From CAVPMN01 sp963706425 (GTDB lineage: Bacteria > Actinomycetota > Acidimicrobiia > Acidimicrobiales > Acidimicrobilacustridaceae): a stretch of 64,000 bases of DNA. The position numbers were made by a program, and so were the translations under genes. A model generated the notes under the pieces. The model was not told where the DNA came from. It ran no database searches and was given only the letters and a program-made list of their open reading frames with translations. Where the stretch lies: NCBI GenBank assembly GCA_963706425.1, contig CAVPMN010000020.1:1302001-1366000 (forward strand), given 5' to 3'. Positions 45,645 through 55,507 of this stretch are shown piece after piece. Every line of letters begins with the position of its first letter. The stretch's first letter is position 1.

Positions 45645-46533
45645 CTACCGGCTCCGACGATGTGCGCGAGCGCGCGGCTTGCGCAGCCGGTGAGGTGCCC
45701 AACATCGACCGGGTCGCCACGAGGAGCGCTCGGGCCATCGGCCGCACCACCGCCGGATCGGCGAGCGGGGGCATGGGCAACCACAGCTGGCGACGGGCGA
45801 AACCGGGCAGCAGCCCGATGGCGGCCGCGGCGATGACCCCGTAGGCCGGTCGGGCCGCGATGGGCAGCGGAGGGTTGAGCAGGAACCGCACCGCGTCGCG
45901 GGCCTGGGCGCCGACGGCCAGCTCAGCTCGATAGTCGCCGAGCGTCGCGCGCAGCTCCTCGTTCGACCGAGGTGGGCTGGGGACCCCGAGGCGCACGGCC
46001 ACGTCGGCCATCTCGGCCACGTAGGCGTCGGCGCGGCCGGCGTCGAGGGGCCGGCGGCCGTAGCGCTGATGGGCCCGGAGGAAGCTGTCGACCTCGACGA
46101 CGTGCACCCACTCGAGCAGATGGGGATCGTCGGCCCGGTAAGGACGTCCGTCGGGCGCCACGCCCCGGACCCGGGCGTGCACCCGCCGCACGGACTCGAT
46201 GGCCGCCTCGGCGCTCGCCGTCGACCCGAAGGTGGTGGCGGCCACGAACGCCCCGGTGCGGTTGAGTCGGCCCCAGGGATCGGTGCGGTAGTCGGAGTGG
46301 TCGGCCACACCGGCCATGGCCAGCGGATGCAGCATCTGCACCAGCAGGGCGCGCAGACCCCCGACCAGCTGGGCCAGATCGGCGTGCACCACCCACGTCG
46401 CGCTCTCCGGGCCGAACAATCCGGGGTCGCCGGCAGGATCGAGGTAGCCGGTGAGGTCCGGCTCGGCACCGCCCGAGAGGAGTCGGCGGAAGCCCTGACG
46501 GGGGAACTCGAGCAGGGTGTCCGCGACGATCAT
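45645..46533 (-). CDS. MpaB/latex-clearing-type oxygenase (DUF2236 family)
   Basis: From ATG 46533 (MIVADTLLEFPRQGFRRLLS). Family landmarks are LLVQMLHPLAMAGVADHSDY, GRLNRTGAFVAATTFG, LEWVHVVEVDSFLRAHQRYG and the C-terminal GLLPGFARRQLWLPMPPL. Members bind heme b and include fungal MpaB and bacterial rubber oxygenases; many actinobacterial copies are uncharacterised. The uninterrupted frame has no stop before the lipoprotein start. A one-base shift after SPAAQAA gives the ending RARAHRRSR and a stop at 45645, which I adopt. Length about 296 residues, typical for the family. Confidence 0.82.
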
Positions 46534-46612
46534 CGACCCGAGCGTATCGGCGCGCCGATCGAGGTGACCGGTCGGGGCGAGTCGACGCAGAGCCGTCCGC
46601 GTCGTGGGCGGG

Positions 46613-48923
46613 TCAGGCCGACAGCTCGTCGAGCAGCCGCACCGCCGAGGGCAGGATGGAGCGCCCTGTGACGAGCATGGGGTGCGGTTGGACCCGAGCC
46701 GGTTGGCGCAGGAGCAGGTAGTCCTCGAACTCGTCGGCTGGCATCGGGCGCCCGAAGAAGTACCCCTGCATGAGCGAGCAACCGTTCCGCAGCAGGAAGT
46801 CACGCTGGACCTCCGTCTCGACACCTTCGGCGATCACCCGCAGGCCGAGCGTCTTGGCGAGGGCGAGCACCGCGACGATGAGGGGCGCCTCGGAGTCGTG
46901 CGCTTCGACCCTCGTGAGGAAGCTGCCGTCGATCTTGATGCCGCGCACGGGCAGATCGTCGAGGTAGCCGAGACCGCTGAACCCCGTGCCGAAGTCGTCG
47001 ACCATGCATCCCACGCCGAAGCCGTTGAGCTCGTCGAGGGCCCGCTTGATGTCGGCCGACGTCACGATCTCGAGGCTCTCGGTGACCTCCAGCTCGAGGC
47101 GGGTGGCGTCGAGCCCGGTCTGGCGCAGCACCCGGGCGGCCATGTCGACGACCGGGTGCAGCTCGAACTGCCGGGCCGACAGGTTGACCGAGATGGTGAA
47201 GCGGTGATCGAGGATCGGTAGCAGGTCGACCGTCTGGCGGGCGGCCTCGTGCAGCACCCATTCGCCGATAGGGACGATCAGCCCGGTCTCTTCGGCGATG
47301 GGGATGAAGTCGGACGGGCCGACGAGACCGAGGCGGGGATGGCGCCAGCGCAGCAGCGCCTCGGCCCCGACCACGGCGCCGTCGGTGGCGTCGAGCTGCG
47401 GCTGGTAGAAGACCTCGAGTTGACCCTGCTCGAGCGCCGTGTGCAGAGCCGACTCGAGATCGAGCCGGCCCATGGCCTTGGCGTGCATGTCCGGGCTGTA
47501 CCGGCACACCTGCGCCCCGGTCGAGGCCTTGGCCTTGTACATCGCCGTGTCGGCGTTGCGCAGCAACTCCTCGGCGTCGTCGCCGTCCGCCGGGAAGTGG
47601 GCGATGCCGATGCTGGGCACGACGTGGAGCGCCCGGCCGTGTCGGGGCTCCGACCCGATCAGGAAGGGCTCGTCGAACTGATCGACGACCTGCTGGGCGA
47701 GTCGCTCGGTCTGCGCCTGATGCGGAACATGGTGGACGAGGATGCCGAACTCGTCGCCTCCCAGCCGAGCCACATCGATGCCGACCCGCCGGAACCGGGC
47801 GAGCCGATTGGCGACCGCCACCAGCAGTTCGTCACCGGCGCTGTGCCCCAAGCTGTCGTTGACGAACTTGAACCGATCGAGATCGAGGAACATCACGGCC
47901 AGATGAGCACCGCTGACCGTCGCCTCCGAGACGCTCTCGTCGAGTCGGGCCCGGAAGGCACGTCCGTTCGGCAACCCGGTGAGGTGGTCGTGCTGGACCC
48001 AGTAGTCGGCGTGGGCATAGTCCCGCACGATCATCGCCAGGGTGGCCACCACCAACAGCGAGAGCACGGTGGTACCGACCGCGATGGTCACGAGCGACGC
48101 ATCCCAGCCGAAGCGCAGCGTCAACACGGTCAGGGTCGGCCCGACGAGCAGCGCCACCATGAACGCGGCGACGTGTGCTCGGCTTCCACCGACCGGCACC
48201 GCGAGCAGTGTCGGCGCCCGCCGCCGGTTCGACAGGCAGACGGCCGCGGCCGACAGCAGGCCGGCCCCGAGCACGTTCAGCGACACGACCCAGACCGACG
48301 ACGTCGCCTGGTGGGTGGCCGCCGAGACACCGGCCAGCTGTCCGACCAGCAACACGAACATCCCCGCGAGCAACAGGCGGCTGGGCCCGTGATCGTCGTC
48401 GTTGCGCAACACCACGTGGGCACACAGCAGCAACGCGACGAGCGTTGCTGCCTCGATGGTCATGAGCAGGGTGGCGCCGTAGTCGCTCTCGAGACGAGGC
48501 TCGATGAGTAGGACCCACGACGGCAGCCACACCGCGGTCGCGGCGATCAGAGCGACGAGCATGTACTGAGCCGGCCTGGTCGAGACGGCCTCGCGCAACA
48601 CCGCCCACATCGCCAATCCCAGCGCCGCGAGGGCGGGCACGGTGGTGACCGCCTCCTCCGAGGCCGTCATCGGCCCGCCCGCCACGAAGCGTCCACAACG
48701 CGCCGAGCTGCAGGAGCAGCACCGCCAGCATCAGACAGGACCACTGCACACGCCGAGCGTCGACCCGCCGGCCGATCGCCAGCCAGGCCGTGACCAGCAG
48801 CGTCACGCCGACGGCCACAGGGGCAATCGGCTGATCCAGCTGAGCGGCGACGAGCGCGGCGGCCACGACCCCGACGATGAGGGGAACGAGCCAGGTTTTC
48901 GGTGCTGCCGTGCCGCCGCCCAT
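46613..48923 (-). CDS. Membrane GGDEF-EAL cyclic-di-GMP protein, one frameshift
   Basis: From ATG 48923 (GGGTAAPKTWLVPLIVGVVA) with about eight to nine membrane helices. The frame breaks near 48685 (continuing VAGGPMTASEEAVTTV); length is 1 mod 3. GGDEF domain: HDHLTGLPNGRAFRARL, DLDRFKFVNDSLGHSAGD, VARLGGDEFGILV. The residues five before GGDEF are RVGI, so the RxxD inhibitory site is absent. EAL domain: GAEALLRW, NLSARQ, EVTES, VDDFGTGFSGLGYL, KIDGSF, AEGVET. Both active sites look intact. Compared with the protein at 19127 it lacks product inhibition, so the two may differ in set point. Confidence 0.9.
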
Positions 48924-49071
48924 CTCACCGCCATGAGTCAGAAGGAAAGCCCATGGTGCAACAAACAGCCACGGACCACCTGAGTCCGATGGACCATCGC
49001 ACTGGGCCGTTCGGACCCTCGCGACCCTCCCCGAGCAGGCAGGCCGACACGAACACGGTCATCCCGCGAAG

Positions 49072-50340
49072 ATGGCCGCCATGAGCCCGGTCCTCCACCG
49101 CCCGCTGCGCATCGGCAGCACCACCGTGCCCAACCGTCTCTATCGCGCGCCGGTGCTCGAAGGGGCGGGCGACGGCGACGACGCCGCTGAGGTCTACAGC
49201 CGGCACTTCGTGGCCAACGCCGAGGCGGGCGTGGGCCTCGTGATCCAGGGGTCGTCGTGCTTGTTCCCCGAGGGCCGCACCTCACCCGGGATGAGCTGCG
49301 TCGACACCCGGGAAAAGGTGCTGCGCATGAAGCCGATGGTCGATGCGGTGCACCGAGCAGGCGCGGCCATCTTCCTGCAGGTCGGCCACGGTGGGATCTT
49401 CGCCATGGAAGCCTGGCACGAGCCGTGGGCCACCCGTCGCACAGGCCCGCTGCTCGCGGCGTCACCGGTGCCGCTAGTGCTCAGACCAGCCTTTCGCAGC
49501 GTGCCTGTGCACGTGCTGCGCACCGACGAGGTGCGCGAGGTGGCCACGCGCTACGGCGAGGTGGCCTCCTGGGCTCGGGAAGCCGGTTACGACGGCATCC
49601 AACTCGGCTCGGCCAACGCCAAGCTGCTCGATCAGTTCCTCTCCCCCTTCTACAACCGACGCGACGACGAGTTCGGCGGCTCACCCGAACGGCGGGCGTC
49701 GATCCTGCGACTCATCCGGCGCGAGGTGGCCGACCGGGCAGGCGCCGACTTCGCGTGCACCGTGAAGGTGCCGGCGGAGCGAGCTCCGTTCGGCTTCGCT
49801 CGGGCGACCATCGATGACGCGCTCAGTCTCTGCACCCTCGTCGAGGAGTGGGGCTTCGACGCCGTCACACCGGTCGAGGTATCGGTGTTCCCCGATACGA
49901 CGTTGTCCCGCGGGGGCGTGCCCGACGGGCTCTGGGCGAACCAGGGCATGGCCGACCGGTTCGAGCAGGCGTTGCCGTCACGGTTCCGTCGCACCGTGAT
50001 GACCACGACGGCGCGATGGGGTGCACGGCGCGCTCCGTTCGCGCCGGTCTGGAACCGCGACTTGTTCCGGGCCGCCAGCACGCGCTGCGAGATCCCGGTC
50101 TTCGCGGTCGGCGGCATCCGCACCGCAGCCGAGGTCGACGAGATCCTCGAGGCCGGCCAGGCCGACATGGTCGGCATCGGTCGGCCGTTCTACGCCGAGC
50201 CCGATCTCGCCGCCCGCATCCTCGCAGGCGATGCCACGCCCAGAGCCTGCCTCAACTCCAACCGGTGCGTCCCCGCCCAGATGCTCGGGATGAAGGGCAT
50301 CTGCTACAACCCCGACGTCAAGCGTCGCCGCGCCGGCTGA
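49072..50340 (+). CDS. NADH:flavin oxidoreductase / old yellow enzyme family
   Basis: A 422-residue FMN TIM barrel. Landmarks are the N-terminal LRIGSTTVPNRLYRAPVLEG, the substrate-site HGG in FLQVGHGGIFA, GYDGIQLGSANAKLLDQFLS, PFYNRRDDEFGGSPERRASI, and the FMN phosphate region PVFAVGGIRT followed by ADMVGIGRPFYAEPDLA. The C-terminus ACLNSNRCVP...GICYNP retains three Cys spaced like the iron-sulfur motif of 2,4-dienoyl-CoA reductase-type members, but the long second half of those enzymes is absent. Likely an ene-reductase on unsaturated carbonyl compounds. The start is ATG 49072 or 49081. Confidence 0.9.
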   Translation: MAAMSPVLHRPLRIGSTTVPNRLYRAPVLEGAGDGDDAAEVYSRHFVANAEAGVGLVIQGSSCLFPEGRTSPGMSCVDTREKVLRMKPMVDAVHRAGAAIFLQVGHGGIFAMEAWHEPWATRRTGPLLAASPVPLVLRPAFRSVPVHVLRTDEVREVATRYGEVASWAREAGYDGIQLGSANAKLLDQFLSPFYNRRDDEFGGSPERRASILRLIRREVADRAGADFACTVKVPAERAPFGFARATIDDALSLCTLVEEWGFDAVTPVEVSVFPDTTLSRGGVPDGLWANQGMADRFEQALPSRFRRTVMTTTARWGARRAPFAPVWNRDLFRAASTRCEIPVFAVGGIRTAAEVDEILEAGQADMVGIGRPFYAEPDLAARILAGDATPRACLNSNRCVPAQMLGMKGICYNPDVKRRRAG

Positions 50341-50396
50341 CCTGCGCCCTCCCTCACACGCGTCGTTCGCGTGCGGCCGACGCGGCCGCTGCGGTG

Positions 50397-51473
50397 CTAG
50401 CCGAGCTGGAGCTGGGCCCGGCCCGTGATGGGCGGCAGGTCGAGCGGACTCAAAGGCCCGGCGGGCGCGGCACACACCGCCGGGATCGCGTTGACGATGC
50501 GGTTCGCAGCCGTGGCGTTGCCCCCGCCGGCTGCGCCCGGCTCACCTGGCTCGGTGCCGTGCACGGTGATGACGAGATCGGGGTGGCCCTTGAGCAGCAC
50601 CCGATGCTCACCACCTGGTGAGTCCGACCGGGGCCAGTCGGGGGCGCACTCGTCATCGATGCGGGTTACGTGCTCGACCACCAGCGGCGCATGATCACCG
50701 ACCATGCCTCGCACCTCGAAGCGGAAGGCCCCTTGCGTGCCCTCCTCGAAGGTGCCCATACCCGGAACATCGATCGTGCGCTCGAGCGGCCGGCGCTCGA
50801 CGTGGGTCGTGACGCGGTCGAGCTCGATGCCGAGGAGGTCGGCCAGCACGCGCAGCATCGGCGCCCACACCATGTCGAGCGAGAAGTCGAGGAGCATGAG
50901 CGGCAGCTCGTCCATGGGGCCGCCGAACCCGATCACCTCACGGACCACGGCAGGCTGATCGTAGAGCGCGTAGTTGAAGAGCTCCTGGGAGCGGATCTCG
51001 GTGATGCCGGCACCCACCCCGCTCACCAGCGCAGGCAGGATGTCGAGTGCCCATCCAGGATCGATGCCGGATACGAACACCGAGGCATTGCCGGCCAGAC
51101 ACGCCGGCTCGATGACGTCGAGGAGCTCGCGGGGAGCGCTGGTCGGATGGAGCAGGGGATAGAACGCCGTGGACACCACGTTGACCCCGGCGCGCAGGCA
51201 CCGCTCGAGATCAGCGAGCGCTTCTTCCGGCCGGGTGTCGGCGGTCGCGGCATACACGACGGCATCGACGTCCCCGGCCAGCGCCACCGAACGGTCGTCG
51301 GTGGCCACCACGCCCACGTCGGCCAGGCCCGCCAGCGCACCGACGTCACGTCCGACCTTGGCCGGATTCGATACGACGGCGCCGACCAGCTCGAGGTCTC
51401 GATGGGCCTGCACGGCACGAATAGCCGGGCGCCCCACGTTCCCCGTACCCCACACCACGACACGTTGAGTCAC
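50397..51473 (-). CDS. DapB-N-like NAD(P)-dependent oxidoreductase, second copy
   Basis: About 358 residues from GTG 51473 (TQRVVVWGTGNVGRPAIRAV, Rossmann loop). It parallels the protein at 3261-4316 throughout: NVVSTAFYPLLHPTSAP, VFVSGIDPGWALDILPALVS, FRFEVRGMVGDHAPLVVEHV, NRIVNAIPAVCAAP. A Gly/Pro-rich insert lies near residue 310 (GTEPGEPGAAGGG). The substrate is unknown. It is divergent from a small membrane protein gene. The two copies differ enough to have separate substrates. Confidence 0.86.
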   Translation of the reverse strand: MTQRVVVWGTGNVGRPAIRAVQAHRDLELVGAVVSNPAKVGRDVGALAGLADVGVVATDDRSVALAGDVDAVVYAATADTRPEEALADLERCLRAGVNVVSTAFYPLLHPTSAPRELLDVIEPACLAGNASVFVSGIDPGWALDILPALVSGVGAGITEIRSQELFNYALYDQPAVVREVIGFGGPMDELPLMLLDFSLDMVWAPMLRVLADLLGIELDRVTTHVERRPLERTIDVPGMGTFEEGTQGAFRFEVRGMVGDHAPLVVEHVTRIDDECAPDWPRSDSPGGEHRVLLKGHPDLVITVHGTEPGEPGAAGGGNATAANRIVNAIPAVCAAPAGPLSPLDLPPITGRAQLQLG

Positions 51474-51534
51474 GGAACGTGAACCTAGTCCCGTCAAAGA
51501 CGCCCACCACGCCGAACGAGTGCGAGAAGGGGTG

Positions 51535-51562
51535 TTGCGACGTCACACGCACCGGGTACAAC
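51535..51562 (+). promoter_or_regulatory. Promoter candidate for the small membrane protein gene
   Basis: TTGCGA (51535-51540) and TACAAC (51557-51562), each four of six to consensus, are separated by 16 bp and lie 29 bp upstream of ATG 51592. A ribosome-binding-site-like AAGGCGGA follows before the start. Confidence 0.4.
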
Positions 51563-51591
51563 AAGGGCAGCACACTCGAAAGGCGGATCCG

Positions 51592-51990
51592 ATGACCGAC
51601 GTCTCAGCATTCGATCACGACCCATCCGATGGCGACATCGGACAGGCGTCGTCGTCGTGGAGTGCTGCACCGACCGTGCGCACGGCGGGGTTCGTCGTCC
51701 TCGCGCTGGCGGCGGCGGCCGCCATGATCTTCCTGCGCCCGACCAGCGTCGACCCCGGCGGCGACTACCGCATGGACATCGCCGACGCGCTCAAGGCTGC
51801 CGAGGCGAGCGAAACCGAAGACGTCGATCGCGCGCTGCTGCTGGTGTCTGCCCGTCAGGAGAACGAGCTACTGCTCGCGGCATCGAGCCAGCAGACCGCC
51901 GACACCCGACTCGCCGTCCTCGTCCTCCTGACGGTGCTGGCGATCTGCTGGCACGGACTCACCCTGCCTCGGCCCACCTTCACCACCTGA
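51592..51990 (+). CDS. Small two-helix membrane protein
   Basis: A 132-residue protein from ATG 51592. The polar N-terminus (about 28 residues) is followed by a helix at 30-48 (TAGFVVLALAAAAAMIFL), a polar loop rich in Ala/Glu/Asp (DIADALKAAEASETEDVD), and a second helix at about 106-122 (LAVLVLLTVLAICWHGL). Unknown function. It precedes the long sulfatase by 73 bp on the same strand. Confidence 0.65.
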   Translation: MTDVSAFDHDPSDGDIGQASSSWSAAPTVRTAGFVVLALAAAAAMIFLRPTSVDPGGDYRMDIADALKAAEASETEDVDRALLLVSARQENELLLAASSQQTADTRLAVLVLLTVLAICWHGLTLPRPTFTT

Positions 51991-52063
51991 CGGCCTTCCG
52001 GCCGCCTGTGTCGCACAACGCACGACACGAGCGAACGCCACTGGGTTTCGCGAGACTCGGCAG

Positions 52064-54358
52064 ATGAGCTCTCCCTTCGACGGCGTGATCGGACCGACCT
52101 GGAGGGAGTCGACACCGTGGTGGCCGCCCGAGCCCACCGCGCCTGCGGGCACGCCGAACATCCTGTTGATCGTGCTGGACGACGTCGGGTTCGCGCAGCT
52201 CGGCTGCTACGGGTCCGATCTCGACACGCCCAACATCGACGGTCTGGCTCGTGATGGTGTCCGCCTGACCAACTTCCACACCACGGCCTTGTGCTCCCCC
52301 ACCCGCGCCTGCCTGCTCACCGGGCGCAACCATCACACGGTGGGCATGGGTCGGGTGGCCGATCTCGCCATCGGCTACCCGGGCCACAACGGCATCATCG
52401 GACGCGAGCACGGTTTCGCCTCGGAGATCCTGGCCACCAACGGCTATCTGCCCGTAGCGATCGGCAAGTGGCACCTGACCCCTGAAGATCAGACCCACAT
52501 GGCCGCCGATCGGAGCACCTGGCCGACCGGTCGTGGGTTCCAACGCTGGTACGGCTTCCATGGTGGTGAGACCCACCAGTTCGTCCCGACGCTTTTCCAG
52601 GACAACCACTGGGTGGCCCCGCCGCCGACCGACGACTACCACCTGAGCGTCGATCTGGCCGATCGGGCCATGGGCTACCTCGGCGAGCTGCGCGCGGTCG
52701 ACACCGAGTCGCCGTTCTTCGCCTACCTCGCGCTCGGCGCCTGTCACTCGCCTCACCAGGCGCCCGCGTCCTACATCGAGCGCTACGCCGGGCAGTTCGA
52801 CGACGGTTGGGACGTCTGGCGGGAACGGACCTTCGCCCGCCAGCTCGCCGAGGGAGTGGTGTCGCCGCGCGCCACCTTGTCGCCTCGGCCCCCATGGGTG
52901 CCGTCCTGGGATTCGCTCACTCCTGACGACCAGCGCGTCGCCGCCCGCTTCATGGAGTGCTTCGCCGGATTCCTCACGCACGCCGACGAGCAGATCGGTC
53001 GGGTGTTGCGATTCGTCGACGAGGAGCTCGGCGAGCTCGACGACACCATCGTGGTGCTCGTCTCCGACAACGGCGCCTCGTCGGAAGGCGGCCGCAACGG
53101 GTCGATCAACGACGCTCGGATCTGGAACGGCATCCCGGCCGGGCGCCGCGAGCTGCGGGCCCGCATCGACGAGCTCGGCGGACCGACCGCCCACAACAAC
53201 TACCCGTGGGGATGGACGATGGCGGGCAACACGCCGTTCCGGCGGTGGAAGCGCGAGGTGCACGAAGGCGGCGTGGCCGATCCGTGCATCGTGCGCTGGC
53301 CCAACGGGATCACCGCCGAACCCGGCGCCCTTCGTCACCAGTACGCGCACGCCATCGACGTGCTGCCCACCTTGCTCGACCTCACCGGGTCCGCCGCGCC
53401 GACGACCGTGGGCGGCATCGAGCAGTCACCACTCGAAGGCTGCAGCTTCGCCGCTGCACTCCTCGATGCCGACGCGCCACCGACCCGCACCACGCAGTAC
53501 TTCGAGATGCTGGGCAGTCGGGCGATCTACCACGACGGATGGAAGGCGGTGACGTACAAGCCGCTCGGCGCGATGTACGACGACGGTATCGATCCTGACG
53601 CGCCATTCGACGAGGACCGCTGGGAGCTCTTCGACGTCACGACCGATCCGACCGAATGCCACGACGTGGCCGACCACGAACCCGAACGCCTCCAACAGAT
53701 GATCGACCTCTGGTGGTCCGAAGCCCGACGACACAACGTGCTCCCGCTCGACAACCGTCCCCTCGCGGCCCTCGAGGCGCCCAGACCCAGCCGGACTCGC
53801 GATCGGGCCCGCTACATCTATTTCCCACATCGCGCTCCCGTTCCGGAAGCGGTGGCCGTCAACGTGCGCAACCGGAGCCACAGCATCGTGGTCGACATCG
53901 AGGTGCTCGACGACACGACACCTTGTGGCGTGCTGCTGGCGCTCGGGTCGGTGCTCGGTGGCTGGACGCTCTACGTCGTCGACGGCGTGCTGCACTACGA
54001 GCACAACATGGCGGGTGCGCAGCGCTACCGGGTGGAGGGCCGCCACGCGCCGATCGGTGCGGGCTCACACCTGGTCGGATTCGACTTCACTCGCACCGGC
54101 GACTTTGCCGGCGTCGGTCGGCTGTTCGTCGACCAGGAGGTCGTGGGAGAGGCCGAGCTGCCCTTCACCACACCCGCGCGGTTCACCATCGCCGGGTCGG
54201 GCCTCACCTGTGGGTACGAGACAGGCCCGGCGATCAGCGCCGACTACACCGCGCCGTTCCGCTTCACGCACGACATCAGGCGCGCCACCGTCGACGTCGC
54301 CGGCACGCCCTATCGCGACATGGTCGCCGAGCTGTCCGCTGTGCTCAGCGAGCAGTGA
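52064..54358 (+). CDS. Long arylsulfatase with C-terminal beta-sandwich domain
   Basis: A 764-residue enzyme. Metal site: NILLIVLDDVGFAQLGCYGS. Modification site: ALCSPTRACLLTGR (CxPxR, formylglycine Cys near residue 80). GKWHLTPEDQ, LVSDNGASSEGG and the NTPFRRWKREVHEGG block are present. After about residue 590 a beta-sandwich of about 150 residues resembles a LamG/concanavalin-like domain (VAVNVRNRSHSIVVDIEVLD, LYVVDGVLHYEHNM). The layout matches the AtsA/AtsB-type arylsulfatases of mycobacteria and pseudomonads. No signal peptide. It needs formylglycine maturation, for which no gene is present here. Confidence 0.93.
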   Translation: MSSPFDGVIGPTWRESTPWWPPEPTAPAGTPNILLIVLDDVGFAQLGCYGSDLDTPNIDGLARDGVRLTNFHTTALCSPTRACLLTGRNHHTVGMGRVADLAIGYPGHNGIIGREHGFASEILATNGYLPVAIGKWHLTPEDQTHMAADRSTWPTGRGFQRWYGFHGGETHQFVPTLFQDNHWVAPPPTDDYHLSVDLADRAMGYLGELRAVDTESPFFAYLALGACHSPHQAPASYIERYAGQFDDGWDVWRERTFARQLAEGVVSPRATLSPRPPWVPSWDSLTPDDQRVAARFMECFAGFLTHADEQIGRVLRFVDEELGELDDTIVVLVSDNGASSEGGRNGSINDARIWNGIPAGRRELRARIDELGGPTAHNNYPWGWTMAGNTPFRRWKREVHEGGVADPCIVRWPNGITAEPGALRHQYAHAIDVLPTLLDLTGSAAPTTVGGIEQSPLEGCSFAAALLDADAPPTRTTQYFEMLGSRAIYHDGWKAVTYKPLGAMYDDGIDPDAPFDEDRWELFDVTTDPTECHDVADHEPERLQQMIDLWWSEARRHNVLPLDNRPLAALEAPRPSRTRDRARYIYFPHRAPVPEAVAVNVRNRSHSIVVDIEVLDDTTPCGVLLALGSVLGGWTLYVVDGVLHYEHNMAGAQRYRVEGRHAPIGAGSHLVGFDFTRTGDFAGVGRLFVDQEVVGEAELPFTTPARFTIAGSGLTCGYETGPAISADYTAPFRFTHDIRRATVDVAGTPYRDMVAELSAVLSEQ

Positions 54359-54379
54359 CGCGCTCGGCGGCGTCGGCGG

Positions 54380-55507
54380 TCATCCGCCGGACACCGCCTG
54401 CTCGGCCCCCGCCGTCGGTGCGGTGCCGGCCGCCGCGTCGAGCCATCCGTGGGGCAGCGCCACCCGTTGGGGCCCACGGGTGGTCCCGCGCGGTCCCGAT
54501 GGGGCACCAGCCCTCAGCTCTCCAAAGGGTGTGAGCGCGTCGGTCAGGCGATCGAGGTCCGCCAGGCTGGCCACCCGGGTGGCATCTCGTCGGATGATCG
54601 GGTCGATCGGGAAGCCGAGCAGGTACCACGCGGCGTGCTTGCGGAAGGCCCGCATGGCAGCGGTCTCCCCGAGATCGTCGACGAGGTACCGGGCGTGATC
54701 GCCCATGACGTCGAGCACACCGCCGAGCACTGGTGCATCGAACGGAGGCAGTTGCCTCAAGGCGGCGTCGAGATCGCGGAACAGCCAGGGCCGTCCGAGG
54801 CATCCACGACCCACGACGACGCCGTCGCAGCCCGTCTCGACCATCATCCGGCGGGCATCGTCGCCCTCCCAGATGTCGCCGTTGCCCAACACCGGAATGC
54901 TCCGAACCGCCTCCCTGAGCTCAGCGATCGCCGACCAGTCGGCCTCACCGGCATAGAGCTGGGCCGCCGTGCGCGCGTGCAACGACACGGCCGCGACACC
55001 AGAGTCCTCGGCGATGCGCCCAGCGTCGAGGAAGGTGCGGTGCCGATCGTCGACACCGATGCGCATCTTCACCGTGACCGGGACGTCGCCGGCCGCACCG
55101 ACCGCCCCGCGCACGATCGCGCCGAACAGATCGCGCCGCACCGGCAGTGCCGCTCCCCCGCCATGGCGGGTGACCTTCGGCACCGGGCAGCCGAAGTTCA
55201 GGTCGATGTGCTGCACGCCGATCTCGTCGACGAGCCGGTGCACGGCGAGGGCGACCACCGTCGGATCGATCCCGTAGAGCTGCACGCTGCGGACGGGCTC
55301 GTCGTCGGCGAACGAGGCCATCCGCAAGGTGCGCGGGTTGCCCTCGACGACAGCACGGGAGGTGAGCATCTCGCCCACGAAGAGGCCACCTCCGAAGCGA
55401 CGACAGACACGACGAAAGGCCCGATCGGTGACTCCCGCCATCGGCGCCAGCACGACCGGCGGGTCGACCACCAGCCCGCCGATGCGAAGGGCGGAAGAGC
55501 CGGTCAT
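54380..55507 (-). CDS. dus: tRNA-dihydrouridine synthase (DusB-like)
   Basis: A 375-residue FMN enzyme from ATG 55507. Core motifs: VVLAPMAGVTDRAFRRVCRR, VQLYGIDP, HIDLNFGCPVPKVTRHGGGA (catalytic Cys in NFGCP), VTVKMRIGVDD, VSLHARTAAQLYAGEADW, IPVLGNGDIWEGDDARRM and DGVVVGRGCLGRPW. It reduces specific uridines in tRNA using NADPH. The C-terminal 60 residues beyond the helical domain are low-complexity. Its ATG overlaps the Maf stop (ATGA), so the pair is co-translated; such pairing of housekeeping genes is common. Confidence 0.93.
   Translation of the reverse strand: MTGSSALRIGGLVVDPPVVLAPMAGVTDRAFRRVCRRFGGGLFVGEMLTSRAVVEGNPRTLRMASFADDEPVRSVQLYGIDPTVVALAVHRLVDEIGVQHIDLNFGCPVPKVTRHGGGAALPVRRDLFGAIVRGAVGAAGDVPVTVKMRIGVDDRHRTFLDAGRIAEDSGVAAVSLHARTAAQLYAGEADWSAIAELREAVRSIPVLGNGDIWEGDDARRMMVETGCDGVVVGRGCLGRPWLFRDLDAALRQLPPFDAPVLGGVLDVMGDHARYLVDDLGETAAMRAFRKHAAWYLLGFPIDPIIRRDATRVASLADLDRLTDALTPFGELRAGAPSGPRGTTRGPQRVALPHGWLDAAAGTAPTAGAEQAVSGG

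Noticed and set aside
50357..50373. CACGCG-N5-CGCGTG hairpin between the OYE gene and the convergent DapB-like gene as a terminator.
   Set aside because: The stem is only 6 bp with no U-tract; such GC palindromes are common by chance here.
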